Numbered from the stretch's first letter, positions 9,896-22,116 are shown. The stretch: DNA of 64,000 bases from Thelephora terrestris (GCA_015956445.1 WIUZ02000006.1:1302001-1366000); one strand, 5' to 3'. Program-made: numbers and translations. Notes: generated from the sequence alone by a model not told the origin.

Positions 9896-12205
9896 ATGTC
9901 CACAACATACTCCCGCAGCATCCTGCTGGCGGGATGGCTCGTGTCCCTGCTTCCGCTCGTTTTCTCCTACCAAGTTCCAATATCGGACACCGACTATTCG
10001 CGCCAGATATGTTCGGGAATGTGGGCGGACTCCTCGACGTACATCGATGGTATTTCCCTTCAGGATGTGCAAAGCGCCTCCTAATTTCATCCCGCACAGT
10101 TACTTTCGACAAAGATTCGCATGGGCAGCTCGCGGCGGTCATATACGAGTGGTCGGATGTCAATTATCTCGGAAAGACAACCTCATATGTCGATAACCTT
10201 CCAGTGAGTGTCGGCGTTAGCCACCCCGTGGCGAGTACATATTGACGATTCTGTGCTGGACGTCGAACCAGCAGAAAACATACATCTGCACGACAGATGC
10301 GCTTGCTTCAAAGTTCTGTGACGAGTCCCAGCTCGGCAGGTTCATCATCGACTTACCTTCGAACAAGTCAATCGACCGCACCAGCTTCTGGTCTGCTCGG
10401 ATCGGATTCCGCTCAGGGGATGACAACCCTTCTTCCGGTGACGAGAGTGTGTCCACTGGGGAGCCACGGAATAGAAATATCCCTTCTGCGCCGGACGAGA
10501 ACACTGCGCCTTCGCGGAGAGCCGACCCAGATCCATTGAATCCTAGCCCATCAGGCACACTGTGGTACAAAGAAACCATACATTACAATGTGCGGAAGAC
10601 TGGATATTACTGTGTTGGTACGCCGCTTTCATGTTCCTGTCCCGCTCGAGCTCACGACACGCCCCATTACAGCCGTCGTCCCGCTGACCGTCCTATCTTC
10701 TGATACCGGAAGCGGCTCGACTGACGTTCCGTTTCACCCCAAATACAAAGGCGCCGTTCTGTTCAAAAACAAGTTCGATGGTCAACTACCAGCTACGGAT
10801 TACCCCAAAGTGAACTTTTACCTCGCCATGCTTTTGGCGTACGTTCTCTTCGCATCGGCTTGGGGTTGGCTGTGTTATCAGCATGTGCAAGAACTGCTAC
10901 CGATTCAGGTGTGTAGAACATTTAATGACGCAAGTCCTGAAATGTCTCTGACCATTCACCCAGTACTATCTGTCCGGGCTCGTGGGTTTCTTGGTTGTTG
11001 AAATGATTGCCAACTTGAGTGCGTTTCCACCTGGTTCGGACTTGATCTGGAACTGAGGGGTTTGCTAGCCTACTACCGTTACTTAAACGCACATGGTAAA
11101 AACACTGCCTCGACTGTATTCTTATTCGTCGGTAAGGCCACTCGTCCCTCCACGCCACAAAAGCAACAGCCGAAAGCTGATTTTCTTTAGTGGCAATTAT
11201 GGACGCCGGAAGAAACGCTTTATCCTTCTTCATGCTCCTTGTCGTCTCCTTGGGTCTCAGTGTCGTCCGGGAATCCATCGGAACCAAAATGTTCAAGTGT
11301 CAACTCTTGACGGGAGCTCATTTTGTCTTCGGAGGTAACTTGTTTTTCCCTTTCTTGACATCTGGCTCACCTGCAAAAAATGACCAGTTTTATACGCTGT
11401 TGGAATCGTCGAACTCGAACTCGAGTCAACCTCTGCCTTGGTACTGTTGATATTCGTGATCCCCCTCGCGTTCACGCTTTCCGGTTTTCTGCTGTGGATC
11501 ATGTTCGCGTTGAACACTACGATGATGCATCTTAAACAACGCAAGCAACGTTACAAGTTGGGGATGTTTACAAAACTGCATCGAATCCTCCTCGGCGCAG
11601 TGCTTATCATCGCGATATTCTTTGTGGTATCCACGACAACATTCTCCGCGCGATTTGCGGAAGGTGAGTGACCGTTGCCTCTGTGGATGTTTCAGTCCTC
11701 TGACGTGGTCTCGCAGACTACGCTGCAAATACGTGGAAAGTACGCTGGTGGCTCTTGGACGGTTGGCTCGCTCTGTTATATTTTGTTGCGTTCGTGTCAA
11801 TCGCCTATCTCTGGCGACCATCCGCAAACAACCGAAGATATGTTGCCCTTCTCCACATCACACGTTCCACGCTAACTTCTCTCCTTGGTATCCACGCTTG
11901 CGATGTCGGATGAGTTGGCTCAGGATGAAGAAGATGCAGAGGATTATGATCTTGAGGCGCTGGAACTTCGAACCAACACAAGGGTGATGGACGACGACGA
12001 TGACGACGAAACTCTCGTGGGTAACCGTCGTGGGGGGCCAGCCTCAATTGCAGAAGACTCGGTCGTTTTCGAAATCGGAGACGAAGATGACCATGGGAGC
12101 GATGATGAAGACAGCCGCGCGAGGCGAAAACACGGCCGCCAATCTTCGGGCGATGGTAGTCGTCGCGAACGAGAGGGCTTAATGGAGGGAGATGGAGATG
12201 ATTAG
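9896..12205 (+). CDS. PTM1 / lung seven-transmembrane receptor family membrane protein
   Basis: Family members are seven-helix proteins of the Golgi and endosomal system. The protein starts with a signal peptide (MSTTYSRSILLAGWLVSLLP, residues 1-24), followed by a luminal domain of about 250 residues, spread over several exons, with cysteines and a Pro/Ser-rich stretch. The membrane domain runs from about 10,820 to 11,840: FYLAMLLAYVLFASAWGWLC, YYLSGLVGFLVVEMIANL, an AYYRYLNAHGKNTASTVFLF segment, SFFMLLVVSLGLSVVRESIG, LVLLIFVIPLAFTLSGFLLW and LLDGWLALLYFVAFVSIAYL. It is joined through short introns (after LLPIQ, EMIANL, FVFG and ARFAE). The cytosolic tail is very acidic (DELAQDEEDAEDYDLEALEL, DDDDDDETLVGN). 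The gene appears complete. The family call rests on topology and the conserved YYRYLNxxG and LWRPS motifs. Confidence 0.88.
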
Positions 12206-12310
12206 CAAGCCGACTGTGTTATTTCGCTTGGACAGTAGTCTAGAAGAAGCAAGTAGGTGCACACTGTGCAATGGCCTTGGCGTTTTCCCTTTCCGTCCTC
12301 TTCACTCATC

Positions 12311-12640
12311 GCTCTAATCCCTAATTCTGCCTGTAGGTACCGTAAACAGCCTTACATTCTTATTTATCAGCCTGTTAGTTCTGCGCCCTTTTGTGAATGT
12401 ATATAGATTTCGAACCTGGAGCCACGACGGGGGTCACAGAGTAGGAACAGCTGGGGGTGATCGAAAACGACGGACGAGATTCAATCGGTGGATGTCAAAG
12501 TACAGGGGCCAGGGAAAACCAGAAAAGGGTTGACGACGAGGGACTCAAGCAAAGATCACAAAGGTGCAATCTGTAGGTATCGTTAGCCTCGAACGGCAGT
12601 TCTCTTAAGAAGGTGCGAGCTGCCCCCAAGTGCTTTCACT
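12311..12640 (-). pseudogene. Degenerate copy of the RPB2 3' end
   Basis: This stretch aligns with the last exons of the RPB2 gene 3 kb downstream. Compare ctctaatccctaattctgcc (12,311) with ctctaatccctaatacggcc (about 15,335), then cagcctgttagttctgcgcc with cagtcagttagcgctatatt, and atcgttagcctcgaacggca (near 12,578) with atcgctagcctcaaacaacc. The exonic sequence for the final [12 protein letters not shown] peptide is partly deleted and no open frame remains. It sits between PTM1 and the F-box copy at 13,022, in the same relation to an F-box gene as the SNX4 relic at the left end. Confidence 0.8.
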
Positions 12641-13021
12641 GGGATTGCAAAGTTGGTGGATAAGCGATTGGTTTGCTACAGCGTTGTTAGCGAAGCACGA
12701 CAGCGGAGATATACAGATTGGGTAAGCAGTTATGAACATGGCTATGTATTTTGTCACCGGTGTCGTCGTTGCCGTGCGTCCTTGCTGAGGGAGAAAGAGC
12801 TAGAGCTGGTGAAGAAAGTGCGAACCTTTGCAGCAATGGCCCGGCCAGGCGCTTGATCTGGCCCCCCTTCCCGTGCCCCCACGTCTTTTCATTTCTCCCC
12901 GCCAGAACTCCTTCTCTCCAACCTTAGCTTCTCAACCCAGATAAGCTGCAGTTGAAAAGGATTGCCGCAACTGCATCCTCAGAAAGAATCCACGGTAACG
13001 ACAACGCCGGTGACCAAACAC
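12641..13021. other. Upstream region of F-box copy, nothing distinct seen
   Basis: These 380 bases lie between the RPB2 relic and the first ATG of the F-box copy. The last ~60 bases weakly resemble the leader of the paralogue at 36.6 kb. No promoter motif was clear. Confidence 0.45.
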
Positions 13022-14502
13022 ATGTTCAAGCTAACAAGTACTTATCTACTCCGTATCTCTCCGTCATCGTGTCTCGCTAAGATTTCCGTAGCGCTTTTCG
13101 GTAGACTTTGGCATCAAAAGAAGAAAAAAACCAAGTCGTCTCTTACCACGGAGGTGCCTTTGGGACCGATCAACAAGCTGCCGCAGGAACTTGTGGAGGA
13201 AATTCTCTCCTACTTTGTTGACGACATACGCACTCTCCAAGCATGTTCCTTGACTTGTCGCTTTTGGTACATTACTACCATTCGTCATCTTCACTACTCC
13301 CTCACAACCGACGACGATTCCTTGACCCCGACGGACAAAAAGTACTGGTGGCCTGGGCCGCTCGAAAAGATGTATGAGTTTGATCTGCTCCCACTCGTCA
13401 AACGACTCGGGATCCGCATGTGGCGTCATAAAGCCCGGTTCACTCCTGACCGGCTGGATGAACACAACCTGCGTTACTTTTCCGCGCTCAAGAACCTCCA
13501 GGAACTCGGAATAGATAACCTTGTACTGCGTGACTTTATGCCGGATCTTCAGCGATGCTTCGGGCACCTCTCACCGACACTTCGATTTCTTGCCCTCAAG
13601 CGGCCGTTTGGCTCTTCCCGACAGATCATATACTTCATTGGACTTTTTCCGAACCTACAAGATCTCAAGCTTCACAACCCTTCCCTCATGGATGAAGAAG
13701 AGACTATAGTTGACACAACTCCCGTTCCCCTCTCCTCGCCCCCATTGCAAGGACGTTTGACGCTCGCATTATTCACCAGGGAACAGGTTGTGAAAGATAT
13801 GATCATGCTTTTTGGAGGACTTCGGTTCCATCACATGGACCTCTTCGGGGTGAAGTGTCTGTCACTCCTTTTGGAACAATGCGCAGAGACCCTGGAGACG
13901 CTGAGGTTGTACCCAACCGATCCATACGGTCAGTTTTTTTTTCTCCTGATGGAGAGGAGGTGGTCTCATCGGAGCGATCTGTAGCAAAAAACATGTGTTT
14001 CGATTTGTCGCAGAACAAGACACTTCGGACACTCGAGATCACGGCACAGTCGATCACCGGCGCAGGGAACTCGGCACCCGAGTTCCTGAAGTCTATGCTT
14101 TCCTCCGTCGCATCCCCTGGAATGCTTGACGTTGTAGTCATCTATCACGAGCACGACTTTGCCGGTTGGGAATATTGTCAAACCTGCAGACCAGACCCCT
14201 TCTGTTTCCGCCATCCTTTGTACCCACCTCTGTGTCATTTCCTGGAGCAAACGGAGGTGTTTCACAAGATGTACAATGCACGGAAGTTTCGGTTGGTGCT
14301 CTGCGTGGAGGTTCATTGTTGCATGGAGGATTTTAGTGTGCGGATGCTGGAATCTACGGTAAAGAAGCAGGAGGTGAATGGAGGATCCAAGTGCCCTGTC
14401 TGCAGGCCGGTGATCATTTGTGAAAGACGGTCGATTCGCACGCGCATCAGAGATTACTATACAGGAGCGACGGGTAAATGGGTTTGTGCCAGTGCATTGT
14501 GA
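13022..14502 (+). pseudogene. F-box protein, second family, frameshifted in a poly-T run
   Basis: Member of a second F-box family (about 500 residues) shared with genes at 36,638, 45,398 and the split copy at 55,877-63,519. The F-box is near residue 45 (INKLPQELVEEILSYF, LTCRFWYITTIRHLHYSLTT), followed by leucine-rich segments (SALKNLQELGIDNLVL, LFPNLQDLKLHNP) and CAETLETLRLYPTDPYG. Directly after PYG, a run of nine T's at 13,934-13,942 shifts the frame: the first frame stops at about 13,984, while the C-terminal half continues in another frame (RSVAKNMCFDLSQNKTLRTL) to 14,502. The intact paralogue reads straight through this point. Either it is a recent pseudogene, the assembly has a homopolymer error, or the run is tolerated by slippage. 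Confidence 0.85.
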
Positions 14503-14734
14503 TGTACGTCCGGATCAAGGTCTCAAGAACTCATCTATGCAGTAGTTAATCCCTGGAAAATCAACACGATATCTGCCCTATGTCCTTCCCTGTGCACCTG
14601 CCTTCAGGTAGTTGAAAGGTTTGATTTAGAGTAGCTGTCGCAAGTTGCGCCTAAGCATAGGATAGTTGAGTCCCTGACCCGACCCTCTCACGGGATCGTG
14701 GCATGGAGATGTTGGGCATCCAGTCTACACCACC

Positions 14735-14900
14735 CCTCTGGAAAGCTCGGCCGCAACTGCACCATCCTTCAGCAAGTCTCACGAGGACACATGTCCTCGT
14801 TATCTAGGCTGTATTTCGCTGCTTCGTTTAACCATTGAGTTTCGCTAACATTGCCGTAGTGAGAAAGTCGTTTGCTGACCGCGACTTTTTCTACCCAATG
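14735..14900 (+). pseudogene. Relic of an F-box gene 5' end
   Basis: Diverged match to the leader and first codons of the intact F-box gene at 36.6 kb. Compare gacacatgtcctcgttatct here with gacacacatgtcctcgttaa there, and gctgcttcgtttaaccattg with the block containing attgtttcgtctaatcgtgg. The frame is broken and the F-box itself is missing. The fragment shows that a further F-box copy once stood beside the RPB2 3' end. Confidence 0.65.
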
Positions 14901-14915
14901 TAAACCGAAATCGTT

Positions 14916-15080
14916 ATGTTGTTCGATCCAAGTACCGCGAATATCGTAGGGTCATATCCGAACGCCAAGCTCCTGCAAGAGCTCATGGAGGAGGTTCCCA
15001 GGAAAACGTATCTTGGCCATCGTGTTGATTTGTTTGCCAACCTCCTACAGTTACACAATCAACTTCAATCCGAACGGTGA
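14916..15080 (+). CDS. Short open frame (54 aa), unidentified; possible gene fragment
   Basis: The frame begins ATG at 14,916 and reads MLFDPSTANIVGSYPNAKLL, then ELMEEVPRKTYLGHRVDLFA, ending in LLQLHNQLQSER. The composition is protein-like (balanced charges, amphipathic helix pattern), unlike the surrounding DNA, but I do not recognise it and no splice partner was found. It lies between the F-box 5' relic and the RPB2 3' end, so it may be an orphan exon of a deleted gene. Confidence 0.3.
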   Translation: MLFDPSTANIVGSYPNAKLLQELMEEVPRKTYLGHRVDLFANLLQLHNQLQSER

Positions 15081-15336
15081 ACCCCAGATGTGCAGGAGTG
15101 AACACCCGCCGCCTCCATCTATCTTGGCTACGTACTCACAACATCTACTGAAGAGGACCAGGACGAGCAACGTGACAGGGAGTATCGGTCGCGATATGGA
15201 ATGGTCAAGTGCCACGTGTACAGCTGACTGGGGCATCTGGTCAACACGATCTTGAATTAATAGTAATCCCGACTGTAATGAGTACAGGCAAGCGGTGCTG
15301 CTCCTCCCCTCCGGTCACCACTCGCAACTCCTCGCT

Positions 15337-18300
15337 CTAATCCCTAATACGGCCTGTAGATACTGTAAACAGCCGAGCGGCGATGTTCATACTCTGCAAT
15401 TCCTATTTGCCAGTCAGTTAGCGCTATATTCTTTCGTGAATGCATGTGGATTTTCCAACCTGGAAGAGAAGTTTGGCGGCGTAAGGAATGTAGAGCTGAG
15501 AAATCGCGGTTTTATTTTTGCAGGCGCGACACTCGAAAGTTTGTTTTTTCTGTGACGAGGGTAAGCGATAAAGACATAGCGGAGGTGGTGAAAAGCAACG
15601 CACAAGGTTAGCGATGGCGGCCAAACCACAACTAAAACGGGGTTTCAGATAGAGCAGTAGGAAGGACAAGAAGCCCACGTACATATCACACACGTGTAAC
15701 CGATAGGCATCGCTAGCCTCAAACAACCGTTCCTTCAAGAACGCAGCAACTCCGTGCGAAATCATACAATCACGTTCCATCTCTCCGAACCGCAGACCGC
15801 CATCACGACTCCTACCTTCCACCGGCTGCCTCGTCAAAATCTGCACAGGTCCACGAGCACGGGAGTGGATTTTATCGTCCACCATGTGTTTCAACCGCTG
15901 GTAGTAAGTAGGTCCGAGGTAAATCTGCGCCTGGAGTTTCTTGCCGGAGTGACCGTGGTACATAACCTCGAGGCCACGCGATTGGTAACCCTTGTTCCGG
16001 AGGTACGTCGAGACAGCTTCGACAGTAAGATCGGTGAATGGTGTGGCATCTCCTTCGTTCCCGATGAGCGTGGCCACTTTCGATAGCAAACATTCGACCA
16101 AGTGTCCGATCGTCATACGAGAGGGAATAGCGTGCGGATTGATGACGATATCCGGAGTGATACCTTCTGCCGTGAAGGGCATATCCTCCTGACGGTACGT
16201 GATACCGATCGTTCCCTTTTGTCCATGACGAGAAGCGAACTTGTCACCGATCTGGGGAACACGCGTGGAACGGACCCGGACTTTGACGAATTTCTGTCCT
16301 TCGGAGTTGGTCGTGATCAGCACCTGGTCGACGATCCCGCTTTCGGTACTCTTTAAGGGAGTAGAGACGTCGCGGCGGGTGTGCATGCGAGTTCGTTGGC
16401 CGAGTTCCTCGCTGTCCGGAGGGATTGGGGCGGTTTTGCCGATGATGATATCTTCGCCGACCACACCAGTACCAGGCGCAATCAACCCATCGTCCTCTAG
16501 CTTATCGTAGCTTCCGTGTTTCATCCGCAGTGTTGTGTCCTTCGATGGCTTCTCGAATTCCTCCAGTTGCTGGATACCGCTCTTCTTCTCAAGGTCCATA
16601 TAGCTCCTGTAGTAGATACTCCTGAAGAGACCACGATCGATAGAGCTCTGGTTCATGATAACGGAGTCTTCCTGGTTGTAACCACTGTAGCACATAATAG
16701 CGACGATAGCGTTTTGGCCGGCAGGAAGTTCGCGGAATCGGAGGTACTCCATGGATCTGGTGGTCGCAAGAGGTTTCTGGGGGTAATAAAGAATATTTGC
16801 CATCGTGTCCATACGGACCAAGAAGTTTGTTAGGTAGATTCCCATGGCTTGTTTACCCATGGCGGATTGGTAGGTATTACGAGGGGACTACGAGTGGCCA
16901 TGAGACACGACACCATCTAACATAGTTAATTTGCGTACCTGATTGTGATCGGGGAAGGGGATGATACTTGCACAAACACCGAGAATCATACTTGGATGAA
17001 TCTCGCAGTGAGTCCAAGTGTGTGCAGTGGTGGGTGGACGCAGCCGAGCCGAGGGATCAAACTCGGCCTCTGGTTCCTGGGTCTCGCCAAGGGACGCCAA
17101 CCTTGACCTTTCGAGTTCATCGGGGGTCATACAAATCATGACCGTCTCCTCCTCTTCGGCGTCTAACAGCTCGATAATCCCGGTCTTAATCATCTCGTCC
17201 CATTTGAACGTTTCCCCGCGATCGTCCTCGCCTCGTACAAGCCACTCAATATGCTTTTTCCGCAAAGCAAGCTGTTGATTCTCTGCGATGAACAACGGCC
17301 GACACACTCGTCCTGCATCGGTATACAGCCGCAACTCCCTCTCTCGGATATCTCGCACGATAGACACCTCAGGACTGATATCGTCCTTCCTCCGCAGCTT
17401 CTTGATCGTCTTCACCAAGTTGGCAGGGTCTCGGTGAACGCCCATCCACACGCCGTTGACGAAGACTTTCGTCGCAGGTGTTGCAGAATGAGCATTTTCC
17501 TCCAGTGATTCTAAACCCCACTCCTCCAAGAACTCGATGACGGGAGCAGACAATGAACCGACGGAAATACAAGCCATCAGCGCCAGGTTCTTCACCAGAC
17601 CGCAAGCCTGGCCTTCTGGCGTCTCCGCTGGACACACCATCCCCCAGTGTGTATTGTGGAGCTGACGAGGCTTGGCGATCTTACCCTCACGTCCAAGGGG
17701 GGTGTTACACCGCCGCAGATGTGAGAGAGTGGAAGCATAGGTGTATCGATTCAGTACCTGGGAGACACCAGCCTTTGAGGACATGGATTTCTTCTGGTCA
17801 CCCCAATTACCAGTGGCAAGGGAATACTTTAGTCCGTTCGTAATGGTGTGGTGCTTGACCGCGAGGTTAAGGTTGAATTCCTTATGCGTTTCAACGCACT
17901 GGACTACATGTCAGACATAAGCAGATTGTGACAATGCAGGGCCTACCTTCTGCAGATAGCGATAGACGTCTTTTGTGAGTTTCCGGAACAACATCCTGAA
18001 CAGGTTCGCAAGTAAAGGTCCGGCAAGGTCCAAACGCTTCTTTCCAAAGTGGTCACGATCATCAAGTTCTCGACGTTCCATAGCAGCAAGCAACAGCCGG
18101 TGGATCATGTATCCAAAGAAGTAAGCCTTCTTGGATTCCGAGCCCTCAGCCATGGAGACATGAGGCAGCATCTCCTTTTGCAGAATTTCCTGGGCATAGC
18201 GAAGACGATGTTCGCGGTTAAGACCGGTGGTTGTACCACGGTTTCCAATAAAGTCCAAAGCAACCTAACGAGAAGGGATGAGGACGAACTCAAAAGGTTT

Positions 18301-19384
18301 TGGGTGAAAGGGGGCCCACCTCCCGGTCCTGAATAACGAAACCATCGTCGATACAAGGCTTGAGCATCTCCAACATCTGGATATCTTGCATATCATAACA
18401 TATATGTTCAAGGATATCGCGGTCCGAAATGACACCCAATGCGCGGAAGACGACCCAGATGGGGATATCGACCTTGATGTATGGAATGGTAGCTTTCATG
18501 ACATTTCCTAGCTGGTTCGCGTAATGTATTAGTCAGCCTAAGGCCAACCTGGACCTGTATGCTCACCGAACGCTCTTGCCCACGGTGGTAGAGCTTCACT
18601 TGGAATTGACTGATGGTCTTCCCTCCTTTCTCCACAGCGCTTCGAATCTCAGCCAAGAAGCTGATCGGTGAGGGTTGCGCCTTGGCGAAGACATAGACGT
18701 GATTTGTGGCCATACGCTCTTGGGCGATGAGGACCTTTTCTGAGCCATTGATGATAAAGTACCCTCCCGAATCGTACGGGCATTCATTCAAATCGTACAA
18801 GTCCTGATCCCGGAGGTCGCGGAGAATACAGAAGGTAGATCGCAACATGATGGGGACCTGTGGCGTTCTGAGTGTAATCATATATTTCCAGTGATGATAC
18901 CCGGACTAACCTTTCCTATCCAGACCTTCTTGCTATCATCGGCGGTGGGTGCAGACTCCTGTTCCCAAACCATCTCGCCGGTAGCACTATTCGGATCTAC
19001 CTGTCCGACGAGAACGCGTTTTGTCATTTCGATGTAGAGTGGGGCGGAATAGGTCAAGTTCCGTAGCCGGGCCTCCTGAGGAAAAACCGGTACGACGGAG
19101 CCATCTGCTTCTGTGATCGTAGGCCGCGAGAGGTAAATCTGACCGAATTTGAGCTCATATCGTCGCGAAACATCGCCTGCGTGCCCAGTGTGCTGGTCTG
19201 CGGCGTCAAGGATTAGGTCTGAGTTTTCGTCAACGAGCTCTTGCATCGTGTTTTGTACAAATTCGTCGAAGGAGTCGAGCTGCTGACGGACAAGGCCCTT
19301 TGCATCGAAGAAACTCGAGATGACCGTCCAGCAATCCTCCTGGGTTATTTGTTCGTAGTCCTCGTCATACTCTTCATCCCCCAT
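15337..19384 (-). CDS. RPB2: DNA-directed RNA polymerase II subunit RPB2
   Basis: Second-largest catalytic subunit of RNA polymerase II, acting in the nucleus in mRNA synthesis. It is spread over about ten exons. Landmarks in order: [20 protein letters not shown] and [39 protein letters not shown] (protrusion); [60 protein letters not shown] and [20 protein letters not shown] (fork); [39 protein letters not shown] (catalytic hybrid-binding domain); [20 protein letters not shown]; and the C-terminal zinc motif [14 protein letters not shown] with [10 protein letters not shown]. The last exon encodes [13 protein letters not shown] and ends at 15,337. I place the start at the in-frame ATG at 19,384 ([12 protein letters not shown]). 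Coding-like acidic sequence continues upstream ([16 protein letters not shown]), so a short 5' exon near 19,510, possibly joined by a non-canonical GC-AG intron, is likely. Confidence 0.95.
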
Positions 19385-19818
19385 TTCGTACCCAGTCTCG
19401 GCGTAAGTATCTTCATCGAAGGAGTAAGGGTCTTGAGTTTTAACAAGATAAAACGCGTCAGGAGACACATGAATACGAACAAAGACCAATACACGCCTTG
19501 GCTCATAAGGACGGCTCAACGGAGGGATCCGACTACGATGTGAAAACAAATGATATTCCTTTTCTTTCCTGCGTCTGAACCTAAGCTGCGTATGAGACGC
19601 AGAAGGCTGAAACCTAGAGACGCGACGCTGAGGACCGGCGAGGATGAGAGCCAGATGCAACAGTCGTGCTGACTGTCCTTCCATTTTCGGAATGTTTGTG
19701 GTTGTTGTCTATCAGCCTTTGGCCCTCACGTGATTTTCCCTGCCCTGTCGCAGCGCTCTTGGGCGGCCCTTGCCATCTCGACCCTCGCTCCAATGTCGAC
19801 AGAGTAGATCTATCCAGG
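19385..19818. promoter_or_regulatory. Divergent promoter region between RPB2 and ADCK2-like kinase
   Basis: The two genes are transcribed away from each other from this region of at most 430 bp, part of which probably holds the first RPB2 exon and intron. No TATA box was seen, as expected for housekeeping genes. Confidence 0.6.
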
Positions 19819-22116
19819 ATGTCACTCAGGCTTTCTCATCTGCCCCCGGGTCTCCGCCAACTGGCCCTGGGACAGCCCTCTCATTTTTCTCACGTTCGTC
19901 ACGCACACAGGTGGTCGGGGAACGCCTTTTTCTACAAGGCACCGTTGCCCATACATGGTCTCGGGCGGAGGGCTCTTTGGCTTATCCCAGTCGCTGGAGG
20001 AATTGGTCTCTTACTCAAGCCTCAACCTAAAAGCGTACTTCCACAGGTTCTTCAGGACGATGCTTTCATTCCATGTAATCGACAAACGCATCGCCCTCAG
20101 CCAATCATTTACTCCCCGTACGAAGCAGACCAATCACTACTTAGTAGATTCGGCTCGTTTCTCAGAAATACCATTCTGGAACCTCTCATTACCGCCGGGA
20201 GATTCGCGTATCTGTTCTGTCTTTTCTTCCCCGTAATAGTGGCTTCTCCCATGCTTTTGGTCGGTACTCCTGCCCCGGAACTACAGGGGGATAGGTGGGG
20301 TGCGGTCTGGTGGTACGACCTCCTTCTCATACAGATGGAACGGGCGGGTCCGACATTCATCAAGGTACGTGATCAGCTACATTCCGAGACTTACTCTCTA
20401 AATCCTTGACGCCTCAGCTCGCCCAGTGGGCAGGATCTCGGGTCGATCTCTTTCCATCTTTGCTCTGTCAGCGCCTGGGACGCCTTCATTCGGAAGGAAA
20501 ACCCCATTCCTTTTGGTATACCAGACGGGTTCTTGAGAAGATATTCAAACGTCCGTTGGATCAAATATTCGAGAAAATAGACGAAACCCCGATTGGCACT
20601 GGGGCGATCGCTCAGGTACGTTTCACCGTGATACTTCACTTCTACAAATACTTGATAGGGCCGCAGGTGTATAAAGCCACGCTCAAACAAGATGTTCTCC
20701 CTCCTTCCTATCAGGATCCCAAACGAAAAAAAACCTTCCATCCCGCTGCCCTCGCCCTTCCTCATCCCCCATCCTCTGTCCCCACCGCCACGGTGGCGAT
20801 GAAGGTTCTCCACCCCTTTGTCGAGAAAATGATTAGCCGTGACCTCGCCATCATGAGCTTCTTCGCGGGGCTCATCACTCTCCTCCCTGGCATGGAATGG
20901 CTATCGTTGAAGGAAGAGGTCGAAGTATTTGGACGCATGATGTATGAGCAGCTTGACCTCCGAAACGAGGCCGAGAAACTGGACCTCTTCGAGAAAAACT
21001 TTGCCCACAGAAGGCTTCCAATAAGCTTCCCCAGACCGCTAAAGACATGGTCGACCAAGGACATCCTGATAGAAGAGTATGAAACAGCCTTGCCTTTGGA
21101 ACTCTTCCTCAAAAACGGTGGCGGCCCTTATGACCGCCAGCTTGCGGAAATCGGCTTGGACGCGTTCTTGGTGAGTTCGACATATTTTCCTATTGTTGCG
21201 AAAGCTTACTTGCGGAAAGAACATGCTTCTCCTGGACAACTTTGTGCATGCTGACTTACACCCTGGCAACATCATGGTCAAACTATCTAAACCTCTCACG
21301 ACCTGGGACGTCCTCTCGAATATCTGGGCTTCCTTGATGAACAAGGTCCCAGAGAAGTTGGAGACCCCCGCACCTGACTGGGATGACATCTTCCACAAAC
21401 TCAATCATGTCAAGCATTCTCCGGCTCAGTGGCGAAGCGAGCTGTCGGAGCTCCGATCGCAGGGCTATATTCCTGAGGTCGTCTTTATCGATGCAGGTCT
21501 CACTAACACCCTGGATTCCATCGACCGCAAAAACTTTCTGGACCTTTTCCGGGCTATTGCCGAATTTGACGGATACCGTTCGGGCAAGCTTATGGTTGAG
21601 AGGTGTCGTACTCCCCATCTCGTTGTCGACGAAGAAACTTTCGCGTTGAAGATGCAACATATCGTATTGAACGTGAAGCGCAAGACTTTCTCGCTAGGCC
21701 AAATCAAAATTTCGGATATCTTGTCAGACGTGTTGAAAGCCGTCAGAGACCATCACGTCAAGATGGAGGCAGATTTCGTCAACACGGTCATATCGACGCT
21801 ACTATTGGAGGGCATCGGGCGACAGTTGGACCCTGAACTGGACCTTTTCAAGAGTTCCTTACCGATCCTGAGGCAACTAGGAAGACAGATGACATCCGAG
21901 CAGTCGCTGGAATCGATGAAGGACTTACATACGGGCTCATTCGGTACCTTCATCAAACTCTGGGTGTTGATGGAAGCGCGTGGGTTGGTAAACGCTTCAA
22001 TCGTCAATGCGGATGAGATGGTTCGTTATGATTGGTGCGTCTACTCGTTTTTCACCAGTCTTGCTGGACGCGTTCTTGACGTTCCCCCCTCCCACAGGCT
22101 TTCTCCGAGCATTTAG
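19819..22116 (+). CDS. ABC1/UbiB-family mitochondrial atypical kinase, ADCK2/Cqd1-like
   Basis: Members act in mitochondrial coenzyme Q and lipid homeostasis. The N-terminus is basic and Ser/Leu-rich (MSLRLSHLPPGLRQLALGQP), a likely presequence, followed by a hydrophobic stretch near residue 50 (ALWLIPVAGGIGLLL) and another near residue 130 (FAYLFCLFFPVIVASPMLLV). ABC1 motifs: ERAGPTFIK joined by an intron to LAQWAGSRVDLFP (the KxGQ-equivalent of this subfamily), IGTGAIAQVYKATL, VAMKVLHPFVEK (kinase lysine), YEQLDLRNEAEKLDLFEKNF, catalytic loop DNFVHADLHPGNIMV, and VVFIDAGLTNTL. Introns follow TFIK, AIAQ and DAFL, all GT-AG. The 3' end is uncertain: read straight through, it ends at 22,116 (LSPSI); an optional intron from 22,021 to 22,097 would extend it to about 22,200. 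Distinguishing ADCK2/YPL109C-type from other ABC1 proteins rests on the KLAQW and GKPHSF signatures. Confidence 0.9.

Noticed and set aside
15424-15700. Unspliced continuation of the large RPB2 exon after HVCD
   Set aside because: GT-AG introns there restore the canonical [14 protein letters not shown] and C-terminal zinc residues; the unspliced reading is intronic.
19384-19684. Extension of RPB2 to an ATG near 19,684
   Set aside because: The extra N-terminal residues are basic and unlike any RPB2; the region more likely holds promoter and an intron.
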